This document shows, one piece after another, positions 24,061 through 31,954 of a DNA stretch of 64,000 nucleotides; the stretch's first letter is position 1, and every line of letters starts with the position of its first letter. Source of the DNA: Bdellovibrionaceae bacterium UBA2339 (lineage in GTDB: Bacteria > Bdellovibrionota > Bdellovibrionia > Bdellovibrionales > JAMPXM01). The translations under genes and the position numbers were made by a program. Under the pieces are notes generated by a model. The model saw only the letters and a list, made by a program, of their open reading frames with translations, had not been told where the DNA came from and did no database searches. Location: NCBI GenBank assembly GCA_002344785.1, contig DDUL01000030.1, forward strand, positions 33,576 to 97,575. Reading direction: 5' to 3'.

Positions 24061-25227
24061 TCAGTTGCGGGATTCCGGCGTTTCGAAGGTGCTTGCGGAT
24101 TGACCTGCGGCGCGGGGAACGTGGTGAGAAGTCGAAGTGCGCTGAACTTCACCGCGACCTGCGGCCTCGATCGCGAGGCGCGCCAGCGGCGAATTGTCCG
24201 CCATCCAAGTTTCAGAAATCACCTTCCATTCATCGCCACGCTTGAGCAAATGAAGAGTCTTTTCACCTAAGTCCGACAGCTTCTCGCTGGAGTACGCCTG
24301 AACGAAGCGCAGTACGGCTCGGCCTCGATGCTCCAGCACCATGGGCTCGGAAATGCGGATTTCAATTTTGCCGTTCTCGCTGGAGAGTCGCTGTTTGAAC
24401 TCGCGCCACTGCGCCTTGTTCATCCCGAGACTTTTGAACGTCTCATCGTAGAAACTCATATAGGTATCGAGTTTTTGCGAGTTCGCCGAGTTCTCCCAGC
24501 CGTCGCGCCAAGTGTCGAGCCAGCGCCGCAACTCATCGGCGCGTTGGCGCTGTTCGCGTGGCGCGCGAACGTCGATCTTATCGCTGATGATGATCGGCGT
24601 GCGGTTGAGGCGAACATAAGGATCCAACGTCTTCACGATGTCATTTCTCACGACGACGCAGCCGCGGCTGCCGCGCGTGAGTGGAACATTATCCGGTACG
24701 GCGTGAAGCCAAATTCCATCGCCGGTTTTGCGATCCAGCTTATCAAAGAGATTCGGGTAATCCGTGGTGTAGGCGCGACTTCCGTATTGGGAAAAGTCGA
24801 GGCCCGCGCCCTCAAGCCGCTCCAGCAAAAAATAAATTCCTTCGGGAGTTTTGTGATCGCCGCGCTGTTTTTTGTCGCCATCGTTTTTTCCCATGTCGGC
24901 GGGGAATGAGGCGATGCGCTCAAAGCTTCCACTGCGTGTGCGCCAGATTTCTAAAGTGCGGGCGGACTTGTCGACCACGAAGGCATGTCGACCGAAGTAA
25001 CTTTCTTCGTCCGCCACATCCGGGATGTGGATCAGATGCAGGGGAATCTGCGCCGTCGTTTCCGAAGGTGCCTCAGCCGAGGTCGCCGCCACTGTCGCAG
25101 ACTTTGACACTTCCGCGGGAATTCGCTGTGTGGTCGCCACGGCATGTGAATGCGAGGAGTTGGCCATGGCCGATCCGCTCATCAGAGCGCACACGGCAAG
25201 GGCCGACTTGATCGCAATGCCGCTCAT
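24061..25227 (-). CDS. L,D-transpeptidase-fold peptidoglycan enzyme with NTF2-like C-terminal domain (Csd6/Pgp2-like layout)
   Basis: From ATG 25227 the product is 388 residues with signal peptide SGIAIKSALAVCALMSGSAMA; an ATG at 25296 would add 23 residues. The YkuD (L,D-transpeptidase) domain spans roughly residues 70-230: HAFVVDKSARTLEIWR, GDHKTPEGIYFL, catalytic His in WLHAVP and nucleophile Cys in GSRGCVVV. Residues ~275-370 form an NTF2/SnoaL-like domain (FYDETFKSLGMNKAQWREFKQRL, LEHRGRAVLRFVQAY, WKVISETWM). This two-part layout is that of the Helicobacter Csd6 and Campylobacter Pgp2 cell-shape L,D-carboxypeptidases, so peptidoglycan trimming is at least as likely as crosslinking. Periplasmic. 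Confidence 0.85.
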   Translation of the reverse strand: MSGIAIKSALAVCALMSGSAMANSSHSHAVATTQRIPAEVSKSATVAATSAEAPSETTAQIPLHLIHIPDVADEESYFGRHAFVVDKSARTLEIWRTRSGSFERIASFPADMGKNDGDKKQRGDHKTPEGIYFLLERLEGAGLDFSQYGSRAYTTDYPNLFDKLDRKTGDGIWLHAVPDNVPLTRGSRGCVVVRNDIVKTLDPYVRLNRTPIIISDKIDVRAPREQRQRADELRRWLDTWRDGWENSANSQKLDTYMSFYDETFKSLGMNKAQWREFKQRLSSENGKIEIRISEPMVLEHRGRAVLRFVQAYSSEKLSDLGEKTLHLLKRGDEWKVISETWMADNSPLARLAIEAAGRGEVQRTSTSHHVPRAAGQSASTFETPESRN

Positions 25228-25356
25228 TCGTGCCGCCGGTGCGGGCGCGTGGAAACGTCGCAAGCTCGAATTCGGTCCATCTAGCAGCTCTGGCATCTGT
25301 ATTAGTCTGAGACAGATTCCCCTAGCGGACAAGTCTTCATCTCCTCGACTCAAGTC

Positions 25357-25370
25357 GGCACGACTCTTGT
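25357..25370 (+). promoter_or_regulatory. Possible sigma-54-type promoter of fliL
   Basis: GGCACGACTCTTGT: a perfect -24 GGCACG followed after four bases by TTGT, where the sigma-54 consensus has TTGC. The predicted transcript start (~25382) precedes GAGGAGG and the fliL ATG at 25404. The -12 deviation keeps confidence low. Confidence 0.3.
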
Positions 25371-25403
25371 CCGATCTAGTGTAGGTCGGGTTGAGGAGGC
25401 AAG

Positions 25404-25946
25404 ATGGCCGATGCCAAAGCAAATTCAGGCGGTGGAGCAAACGGCGCAGCGGCTACGGGCGCGAGCGAGAAAAAGTTTGATGTTAAAAAGATCGCGGCCG
25501 CCGGCTTCATTGTGATGAACCTCGTGGTCACAGGCGGAGGCGCCTACTTGGCTTACGCCGCGACTTTAGGTTGGCAGCGTCCAGCGGTGCGAGAGCCAGC
25601 CGCGATCAAGGAACTTGAAACGCTTCGTGACTCTGAAGGTGTGCGTGAAAGCATCCTCTACACGATGCCGACCTTTACGGTGAACTTGGAAGGCCAGCCC
25701 AAGCGCATGTTGCGCGTGGAGATGACGCTCGAGATGTTGGACGAAGCGGGATTTGAGGAAGTCGTCCGTCTCAGCCCTAAGGCGCGCGATCAGATCATGC
25801 GCATTCTCAACGCGAAGACTTACAATGACCTTGAGACCATTCAGGGCAAGCTCTTCTTGAAAGATGAGATCGCCGTGGCCTTGAATACACAGCTGAATGA
25901 AGCTGTGGTGAAGGATGTTTACTTCTCTGATTTCCTTGTCCAGTAA
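25404..25946 (+). CDS. fliL: Flagellar basal body-associated protein FliL
   Basis: A 180-residue single-pass inner-membrane protein. Residues 1-27 are cytoplasmic and Gly/Ala-rich, residues ~30-52 (IAAAGFIVMNLVVTGGGAYLAYAA) are the transmembrane helix, and the periplasmic part contains the FliL pattern: YTMPTFTVNLEGQPKRMLRVEMTLEM, RDQIMRILNAKTYNDLETIQGKLFLKDEI, NEAVVKDVYFSDFLVQ. FliL rings the stator units of the flagellar motor. GAGGAGG precedes ATG 25404. No other flagellar gene is nearby, so this is an isolated fliL in a flagellated organism. Confidence 0.93.
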   Translation: MADAKANSGGGANGAAATGASEKKFDVKKIAAAGFIVMNLVVTGGGAYLAYAATLGWQRPAVREPAAIKELETLRDSEGVRESILYTMPTFTVNLEGQPKRMLRVEMTLEMLDEAGFEEVVRLSPKARDQIMRILNAKTYNDLETIQGKLFLKDEIAVALNTQLNEAVVKDVYFSDFLVQ

Positions 25947-26044
25947 ATCAGATTCAGTTGGCGGATTTTGAAGCTGGTCGAGTCCTTGGTCGGCGTTTCG
26001 TCGCAGGTTTGACCTAGGGCGTGGTCCGGTCTCACAATAAAGCC

Positions 26045-27547
26045 ATGCCAAAAACATCTCGATTTTCCGACATGAACGCGGGCCGGAACTCCGGCTGGGG
26101 TCAATCATTGCGCCAGTGTGTGGCGATCGTTTTACTCGACGTCGCATTGATGGTGATGCCGTTGCCGTCGGCACTGCCCTGGGAAATGAGCGCCTTCACG
26201 GCTCATGCGCAGTCAAAGAACGCATCGGCACCTGCCGCGCAGGAGGTGAAGGTCGCCTTTCCAGTTGAAAAGGAAATCCTCGCCAATGGCTTGACCGTTC
26301 TCTATCACGTCGATCGATCCATTCCACTGGTGAGTTTTCATTCGTGGTTTCGCGTCGGATCCAAGCACGAGCAGCCAGGCTTAACGGGCATTGCGCATCT
26401 CTTTGAGCACATGATGTTCAAAGGCGCCAAAAAATACTCTGGCGATGACTTTGATTTGATCCTGCAATCCAACGGCGCGACCAACAACGCCTTCACCACC
26501 AACGACTACACGGGCTACTACATCAATGCGCCCAGCTCGAAGCTTGAGCTTCTCATGGATATCGAAAGTGATCGCATGTCCACGTTGAAGATCGATAAGG
26601 CGGCTCTTGATTCCGAGCGCGAAGTGGTGCGTGAAGAGCGACGTTATCGCGTCGATGATAATCCGATCGGACTTTTGTGGGAGGGGATTTTCGGCACGGT
26701 CTTCAAGCTGTCGCCTTACCGCTGGCCGGTGATCGGTTCCATGGAAGATCTTGGAAATGTCACCCCCGAGATCGCACAGAATTTTCATCGAACCTTCTAT
26801 GCACCCAACAATGCCGTCATCGTTGTCGCGGGTGACTTTGAGATTTCCAAAGCTAAATCGTGGATCCGCAAGTATTACGGCGCTTTGCCTCGCCAAGAAG
26901 TTCCGGCCTTTCAGAAAGTCGTCGAAGCTCCGCAAACTTCGGCTCGCTCGCAGTTCATTCGTCGCGACGTTCAGGCTTGGACGGTGTCGGTGAACTGGCT
27001 GGTGCCCGAAGCTGGCACGGACGACGCCTACGCGCTGGATCTTCTCGCTTCGGTGATGGGGCAGGGCACGTCGTCGCGCTTGTATCGCCGCTTGGTCTAC
27101 AAAGAACAGTGGGCGACGTCCGCAGGGGCTCGCAACTCTTCGTTGCAGGACGCGGGGTTGTTCCAAGTTTTCGTTACACAAAAGCCGGGAGCTGATTTCG
27201 AGCGAGTGCAGCGCGCCGTGTACGGTGAGATGTGGAGACCGAGGAACTTGTTGGTGTCCAACACCGAACTTGAGACCGCACGCAATCAGCTTCTCAAAAG
27301 TCATGTGGACTCGCTCAAGACGCTTCATGGGCGAGCTGAAGCTTTGGCCACGAATGAAATTTTGTTTGCCGACTACACGCGAACTTTCACGGACCTGCAA
27401 CGCTACATGCAGGTGACGGCCGCGGATCTTAAGCGCGTCGCGGCTCAGTACCTCACCCCTGAGAAATCCAGTCTGGTCGTGATTCGGCCGCAAGGCGGAG
27501 GGTCCGCCTCGTCCAACGTCAATGCAGGTCAAGGAGGTGGACGATGA
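26045..27547 (+). CDS. M16-family zinc metallopeptidase, catalytic subunit
   Basis: A 500-residue exported insulinase-family (M16) peptidase. N-terminal signal (AIVLLDVALMVMPLPSALPWEMSAFTAHA) is followed by the first M16 domain with the inverted zinc motif HLFEHMMFKG (H-x-x-E-H) and the distal Glu region SEREVVREERR. The second, inactive M16 domain carries YAPNNAVIVVAGDF and TSSRLYRRLVYKEQWA. ATG 26045 is chosen; 26072 is possible. It overlaps the next M16 gene by 4 bases, the usual arrangement for a two-protein PqqL/YmxG-like pair. Likely periplasmic processing of peptides or misfolded proteins. Confidence 0.92.
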   Translation: MPKTSRFSDMNAGRNSGWGQSLRQCVAIVLLDVALMVMPLPSALPWEMSAFTAHAQSKNASAPAAQEVKVAFPVEKEILANGLTVLYHVDRSIPLVSFHSWFRVGSKHEQPGLTGIAHLFEHMMFKGAKKYSGDDFDLILQSNGATNNAFTTNDYTGYYINAPSSKLELLMDIESDRMSTLKIDKAALDSEREVVREERRYRVDDNPIGLLWEGIFGTVFKLSPYRWPVIGSMEDLGNVTPEIAQNFHRTFYAPNNAVIVVAGDFEISKAKSWIRKYYGALPRQEVPAFQKVVEAPQTSARSQFIRRDVQAWTVSVNWLVPEAGTDDAYALDLLASVMGQGTSSRLYRRLVYKEQWATSAGARNSSLQDAGLFQVFVTQKPGADFERVQRAVYGEMWRPRNLLVSNTELETARNQLLKSHVDSLKTLHGRAEALATNEILFADYTRTFTDLQRYMQVTAADLKRVAAQYLTPEKSSLVVIRPQGGGSASSNVNAGQGGGR

Positions 27548-29028
27548 GTCGACATTCATGGCGCATCAAGTTCAGCGACCGAATGGAACTCACCGCTCGC
27601 TTCATGGGTTTGATGGGCGTGTTGAGTGTGGTCGCAGCCTGCTCAAGCACCGGCGGAGAAAAAGTCGTCAGCGGTGGCTTGGCTGGCGGAAGCGGGGATG
27701 TGAAGCTTCAGTCTGCGGCATCCGGAGGTCTGCGTGCTTATCAGGAATTGAAGCTTAAAAACGGTCTACGTGTGCTGCTGCTTGAAGATTCAAGTCTGCC
27801 TTACCTCAGCTTGCAGATGTTGATTCAGACTGGGTCGGCGAGTGATCCCGAAGGCTCGGCAGGCTTGTCAAGTTTGGTTGCGGAGCTTTTGCAGCAGGGA
27901 ACTCAGAAGCGCGACGCGCAGAAACTGGCTGAGGACCTAGCGCGAATCGGCGCAAGCTTTGGCACCAGCGTGAATGAAGATTTCACCAGCGTTTCCATGT
28001 CGGGTCTTAGCCTTTACGGTGACGAGTTCATCAAGAACTTCGTCGAGCTGCTGACTCAGCCGCGCTTTGCAGATGCCGAGATCACTCGCCTGAAGAAACA
28101 ACGATTGGCGCAGATGGCGCGACGGCTCGACTCTCCCGCGCAAGTTGCCGACTTGGCCGCGCAACGCGTGTTGTATCGCTCTCATCCCTACGCCTTGCCT
28201 GCGAGCGGACTGAGCGCCACGGTGGAAAAGATCACCAAGAAGCAAGTGATCCAACACTACTTGCGCTACTATCGTCCGAACAATTCCATTCTGGCTGTCG
28301 TCGGCCAGTTCACTCCCGAGTTCGCTGAGCGCCTTACACAGCAACTTGAATCTTGGTCGGCACGCGACGTGAAGCCCGTGCTCATGACTGAGCCAACGGA
28401 ATTACCGGGGCCGCGGATCTTCGTGGTCGAAAAACCGGGTCTCACTCAGGCGCAAGTGCGCTTCATTCGACTCGGCATTCGCCGAGCTGACGAGAACTTC
28501 ATCCCGCTTCGCGTGGCCAACACCATTTTGGGCGGTGCCTTCGCTTCGCGCTTGAACAATCGAGTTCGCAAAGAGTTGGGACTCACATACAACATCAACT
28601 CGGGCTTCGATGCGCGCCTGCAGCGCGGCCCCTTTGAGATCGAAACTTTCACCAAGGTCGAATCCATCGGCCCTGTGGTCCGCGAGACTCTGGCGATCTG
28701 GCGCCAACTGCACGCGCAGGGCATACGCAGTGAGGAATTGGAGCGAGCTCGCGGATATCTGCGCGGCGTTTTCCCGCAGGCGATCGAAACCGGCGAGAAA
28801 CTCGCGTTCAATTTGCTGCTGCTCAGGCACTACGGCATTCCCGACAGCTATCTTCGCAACTATGTCCGTGATCTTGACCGCCTCAGCGTGAGCGATGTGA
28901 ACGAAGCCATTAAGAAGTCGATGGTTCCGGAGAATTGGGCTGTGGTCATTCACGCACCTGCGGGATCGGCCAAGGGCTTAGAGGACTTGGGCCCCATCGA
29001 AAGCATTTCGCTCAACACGCTGAAGTGA
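27544..29028 (+). CDS. M16-family peptidase homologue, non-catalytic lipoprotein partner
   Basis: A 494-residue M16-fold protein. Signal LMGVLSVVAACSS has lipobox VAAC, so it is probably lipidated. The position of the zinc motif reads GLSSLVAELLQQGT instead of G-x-x-H-x-x-E-H, and the metal ligands are missing, as expected for the regulatory/structural subunit of an M16 heterodimer. Other M16 features persist: YYRPNNSILAVVGQFTPE, LGGAFASRLNNRVRKELGLTYNI (the R/Y pair of the C-terminal domain). Its ATG overlaps the stop of the catalytic gene. Together they probably form a membrane-tethered periplasmic complex. Confidence 0.9.
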   Translation: MSRHSWRIKFSDRMELTARFMGLMGVLSVVAACSSTGGEKVVSGGLAGGSGDVKLQSAASGGLRAYQELKLKNGLRVLLLEDSSLPYLSLQMLIQTGSASDPEGSAGLSSLVAELLQQGTQKRDAQKLAEDLARIGASFGTSVNEDFTSVSMSGLSLYGDEFIKNFVELLTQPRFADAEITRLKKQRLAQMARRLDSPAQVADLAAQRVLYRSHPYALPASGLSATVEKITKKQVIQHYLRYYRPNNSILAVVGQFTPEFAERLTQQLESWSARDVKPVLMTEPTELPGPRIFVVEKPGLTQAQVRFIRLGIRRADENFIPLRVANTILGGAFASRLNNRVRKELGLTYNINSGFDARLQRGPFEIETFTKVESIGPVVRETLAIWRQLHAQGIRSEELERARGYLRGVFPQAIETGEKLAFNLLLLRHYGIPDSYLRNYVRDLDRLSVSDVNEAIKKSMVPENWAVVIHAPAGSAKGLEDLGPIESISLNTLK

Positions 29029-29111
29029 TCCGACGGCGAGCGCTGCATTGCAGTTCCTGATGAGTCGCGGGCTTTGACGAGTGGGCGGCGTCCCGGTCGA
29101 GCGCTTCGCCG

Positions 29112-29504
29112 TTAGCAAAAGCAGCGACGAAGCGCTTGCAGTACGGAAACGATGCGCAGATCCGCGATTCGGTAATAAACCAACCGACCTTCGCGCCGAT
29201 GTTCCAAGAGGCCTTCAAGCTTCAAGCGCATGAGAAATTGTGAAGTCTGTGACTGCGAACTCTCACAGCAATTGGTCAGATCGCCCACGCACTTCTCGCC
29301 ATCCACCAACTCCATCAAAATTCTGAGTCGCTCGGGATGTGACAGAAGCTTCAGCACCCGAGCCACCTCTTCGCACTGAGGCGCAAGGCTGGAGCGCCAT
29401 TCATGACGCCCAGGTTTTCGTTGGGACGTCTTGAGGCTCCGCGTGCGCAGGGAGGGACGGGGCTTGCTCTTGGGCTTGTTGGTCACATGTGCTGAGCTTG
29501 ACAT
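29112..29504 (-). CDS. ArsR-family winged-helix repressor
   Basis: A 130-residue regulator. After a basic ~35-residue extension the winged helix reads VARVLKLLSHPERLRILMELVDGEKCVGDL, QSQTSQFLMRLKLEGLLEHRREGRLVYYRIAD. Cysteines occur in APQCEE, EKCVGDLTNCCESS and at the C-terminus RRCFC. The metal-site pattern of classical ArsR (CVCDLC) is only partly kept (CVGDLT), so a redox or sulfur-species sensor of the BigR/SqrR kind is as likely as a metal sensor. It faces a thioredoxin gene across an A/T-rich intergenic segment that it probably controls. The ATG at 29504 has no clear ribosome site. Confidence 0.85.
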   Translation of the reverse strand: MSSSAHVTNKPKSKPRPSLRTRSLKTSQRKPGRHEWRSSLAPQCEEVARVLKLLSHPERLRILMELVDGEKCVGDLTNCCESSQSQTSQFLMRLKLEGLLEHRREGRLVYYRIADLRIVSVLQALRRCFC

Positions 29505-29525
29505 ATTATAAAATAATAATATATT
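29498..29525 (+). promoter_or_regulatory. Promoter of the thioredoxin gene overlapping the arsR start
   Basis: Perfect -35 TTGACA (29498-29503), 16-base all-A/T spacer, -10 TATATT (29520-29525). The -35 overlaps the first codons of the divergent arsR-type gene. The spacer contains TATTAT (29504-29509) and ATAATA (29513-29518 and again 29516-29521), a possible repressor site. This A/T run stands out sharply from the G+C-rich surroundings. Confidence 0.6.
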
Positions 29526-29548
29526 AATACTATGAAAGCGAGGCCAAA

Positions 29549-29926
29549 ATGCCTGTACAGAATATGACCCAAGCTGACTTCAAATCCAAAGTGTTCGATT
29601 TCACCAAAGGCGGAGCTTGGAACTTTCAGGGTGATCGGCCGGCGATCATCGATTTCTATGCGACGTGGTGCGGCCCCTGTAAGCGGCTTGCGCCTGTGCT
29701 CGATGAGCTCGCTGCCGAATTCGACGGCCAAATCGACATCTACAAGGTCGATACGGATCAGGAGCAGGAGTTGGCAGCGATGTTTGAAATCCGCTCGGTC
29801 CCGAGCATTCTTTTTATCCCCAAAGAGGGCTCGCCGCAGATGGCAGCGGGAGCTTTGCCGAAGGAAGTGTTTTATGAGGCGATCGGGGAACTCTTTAAGC
29901 TGGCACACTTGAGTGGTCGTCAGTAA
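29549..29926 (+). CDS. trxA: Thioredoxin
   Basis: A 125-residue thioredoxin reducing protein disulfides in the cytoplasm. Active site ATWCGPCKRLAPV near residue 40, cis-proline region RSVPSILFIPKEG. It has ~15 extra N-terminal residues and an insertion (FDFTKGGAWNFQGDRPAIIDFYA) compared with E. coli TrxA, resembling the 'GDKPAIIDFYATWCGPCK' subgroup common in anaerobes and Bacteroidetes. GAGG precedes ATG 29549. Divergent from an ArsR-type gene, which suggests stress-inducible expression. No signal peptide. Confidence 0.9.
   Translation: MPVQNMTQADFKSKVFDFTKGGAWNFQGDRPAIIDFYATWCGPCKRLAPVLDELAAEFDGQIDIYKVDTDQEQELAAMFEIRSVPSILFIPKEGSPQMAAGALPKEVFYEAIGELFKLAHLSGRQ
29898..29921 (-). repeat. Dispersed 24-bp repeat, copy 1 (core ACCACTCAAGTG)
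   Basis: Read on the minus strand, this segment is GACGACCACTCAAGTG followed by TGCCAGCT. It matches 61621-61644 at all but one base and 30778-30801 at all but four. It coincides with the last codons of the thioredoxin gene, so it may partly reflect coding constraint. Confidence 0.55.
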
Positions 29927-29966
29927 CTCCACTTCAAGTCGCCGTCAGATCAACTCACCGGCGCAC

Positions 29967-30518
29967 TTATCGCAATTCGGGTGGGTCGCGGCGTAAGGGA
30001 AACTGACGAGGTCTTGCCGCTGACGGATCTCGCGGCGAGGGTGCTGGCGCAGGCACGGTTGCGCCAGTGCCCGAGTTTCGGAACTCCGCAGAGATCGGCG
30101 GAAGCGGAGTCGCTGGGCCCATCCAGGACAGATTGAAATGCTCCGAGAATTTGTCGCCGTTGGCGGCTGAAGTTTGCGCGTGATCCATGGTTTTCAGCAG
30201 TGTTGCGGCTTGGCCGGTTGACCGCCGAGGCTGAAGGCTTCGGCGGAGTTCTTCAACTTCATCCCGCAACGCTTCAACCTGCTCGCGAAGCTCGCGGGCG
30301 TTGGCGTTCATCTGTTCCATGAGATTGATTTCAAGTTCACCCACTTCGTCCAATACCGAATGCGATTTTGTGAGCCAGCCGAGCAGTTCACGGAATGCAA
30401 AGAGTGCGGCCACCATGGCAAGGCCGATGATCGCGATGACTCCCCAAAGTGGAAGTTGAAGTTCATCAAATGCGTTGAGCCAAGCCGGGACCTTCATGAG
30501 CCAACTGAGAATTTCCAT
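29967..30518 (-). CDS. Membrane-anchored coiled-coil protein, function unknown
   Basis: A 183-residue product from ATG 30518 (a TTG at 30548 would add ten residues). Residues ~20-45 (LPLWGVIAIIGLAMVAALFAF) form one transmembrane helix. Residues ~60-100 form a heptad-like coiled coil (LDEVGELEINLMEQMNANARELREQVEALRDEVEELRRSL). The C-terminal ~80 residues are Pro/Ala/Arg-rich and look disordered. No known domain. It converges with the thioredoxin gene and is separated from the next leftward gene by ~280 bases with nothing recognisable. Confidence 0.6.
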   Translation of the reverse strand: MEILSWLMKVPAWLNAFDELQLPLWGVIAIIGLAMVAALFAFRELLGWLTKSHSVLDEVGELEINLMEQMNANARELREQVEALRDEVEELRRSLQPRRSTGQAATLLKTMDHAQTSAANGDKFSEHFNLSWMGPATPLPPISAEFRNSGTGATVPAPAPSPRDPSAARPRQFPLRRDPPELR

Positions 30519-30777
30519 TTCTGCAGTTTCGTCCGAAATCCGGGCCAAGGGGAGTGGTCGCGTGCTGGACGGAAAGCTTTGCCGAGTCCGCTTGGGCGAG
30601 TGTGGCGGAATTTTTCTAGTTCAGCCTCGGTTCAATGGCCAAGTTACAGGCTCGGCCAGTGATCCCTTGAGAGGGTTGCCTGATCCGAATCGATGGGCGT
30701 TGGCCTGGCTGGGGTTATCCGATGAGTCGGTGAGTGAGGGGTCGCAGGCGCCAGATCAATCCTATTTGATCCGGCGT

Positions 30778-30801
30778 CACAACCACTCAAGTGGACCAGC
30801 T
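30778..30801 (+). repeat. Dispersed 24-bp repeat, copy 2 (core ACCACTCAAGTG)
   Basis: CACAACCACTCAAGTG followed by GACCAGCT, ending at the first base of the stop codon of the leftward gene at 30801. It shares 20 of 24 bases with copies at 29898 (minus) and 61621. CCACT-CA-AGTGG is a small imperfect palindrome. Confidence 0.5.
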
Positions 30802-31610
30802 TAACGCTTCTTCTTGGCCGGCTTCTTCTTCCGCATCAGCAAAAAGAGCGCGGCCACCACGAGTAGCGCGGCAATCCCGAACACGGCTTGGGTGGTGAGG
30901 TCTCCGCCCTCGCCGAGATTTTCGCCTTCATCGGGGAGATCAAAGCCCACGGCGCCGCCGCCACTGCCGCTACCGAGTAGGCCGCCGCCTTGTCCGAGCG
31001 GACCACGATTCGCGGCTCCGCGCGAAGTCTTCGTCCAAACAACTTTGAGCGACTCAATCGCGCGAAAGAAGTCTTGAGCGTATTTGGAGTAGTGGGTTTT
31101 GTGCGCCGAGAAGGTCACGAGTACGGCGATGTCGTCTTTGGTGGTGGCGACATAGCGAGTGTAATAGTTGGGCACTTCGCTTTGCAGGTGCATGCCATCG
31201 GCCCAAGGGTGACTGTTGATCAGGCGCTGTTCAACTTTTTGAATCTCTGAGGTGATCGGCATGCCCGTTCTTGTGGTGATCTGTCGTGGCGCTTTGAGGT
31301 GGCCAAGGTAAGCGGGGAGTGAGTCTTGGGGACCGACCTCTTTGGCGGTCAGAATGATGATGGCCTCGCGAGCATCACCGGCACCCGAAGTGCGACACAC
31401 CCATTCTGTTTGCTCGAGCACGCAATTCCAGCGATCGGCGAGTTCGAAGCTGACATAGGAGTTGATGAAGGTTTTTGCGCCTGCGGACTCGGCCTGGCCG
31501 AGGGTCAAAGCTAAGATCAGCATGCCGATGGCGGTGATGAGTCGCGAGCTAGGACTTGTTGATTTTGATGGGGGCGGTGCGGGATTCGCCGAGGTGAATT
31601 GATCGCTCAT
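30801..31610 (-). CDS. Exported membrane-anchored protein, function unknown
   Basis: A 269-residue protein from ATG 31610. An N-terminal hydrophobic segment (LITAIGMLILALTLGQAESAGA) serves as signal peptide. Residues ~45-195 form a folded domain with two cysteines close together (WNCVLEQTEWVCRTSG) and strands such as FINSYVSFELADRW and IAVLVTFSAHKTHY. A Gly/acidic linker (GGGLLGSGSGGGAVG) leads to a C-terminal transmembrane helix (AVFGIAALLVVAALFLLM) and a basic tail RKKKPAKKKR, a Gly-helix-Arg/Lys ending reminiscent of sorting tails. Periplasm-facing. No known family recognised. Confidence 0.7.
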   Translation of the reverse strand: MSDQFTSANPAPPPSKSTSPSSRLITAIGMLILALTLGQAESAGAKTFINSYVSFELADRWNCVLEQTEWVCRTSGAGDAREAIIILTAKEVGPQDSLPAYLGHLKAPRQITTRTGMPITSEIQKVEQRLINSHPWADGMHLQSEVPNYYTRYVATTKDDIAVLVTFSAHKTHYSKYAQDFFRAIESLKVVWTKTSRGAANRGPLGQGGGLLGSGSGGGAVGFDLPDEGENLGEGGDLTTQAVFGIAALLVVAALFLLMRKKKPAKKKR

Positions 31611-31954
31611 GTTGTGGGCTCTCCATCGTGTGCGCAACGAACTTGTTCAGCGCAACCGCGGGGCTCGGCGCGCGAGCCTTGAGTTGCGAATTCTAGATGC
31701 AGGAGGAGGCGGCTCTTGGTAACGGCTAAGGCCGATTCTCCCTCGAACAATCTTGTAGATAGGTTAACCGAGGACGTGCGTCTGAACACTCATCCGCAGC
31801 GAACGGGCACAGGTATCAGACTTTGGTCGGGCCTAGGGGGCGACCGAATTGTCCTCACATCTTAGGACTTTGCGCTTCCTGCGAGACGTCGCCTGCGAAA
31901 TGCGTTTACACTTGAGCTGTCTCGGATTGAGACAGCTCGCATGAGGGAGTCGCG
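31611..31954. other. Intergenic region upstream of the LysR-type gene
   Basis: 344 bases between divergent genes. I see no convincing open frame. The only clear structure is the inverted repeat at 31914-31938 just before the LysR-type start. Promoters for both genes must lie here but no good sigma-70 pair stands out. Confidence 0.5.
31914..31938. promoter_or_regulatory. Perfect 10-bp inverted repeat upstream of the LysR-type gene
   Basis: GAGCTGTCTC (31914-31923), spacer GGATT, GAGACAGCTC (31929-31938), ending 16 bases before ATG 31955. It could be an operator for the regulator itself or a hairpin in its leader that affects the nearby ribosome site GAGGGAG. Confidence 0.6.

Noticed and set aside
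26381..27559. A 392-codon minus-strand frame
   Set aside because: Antisense to the catalytic M16 peptidase gene, with no recognisable protein features.
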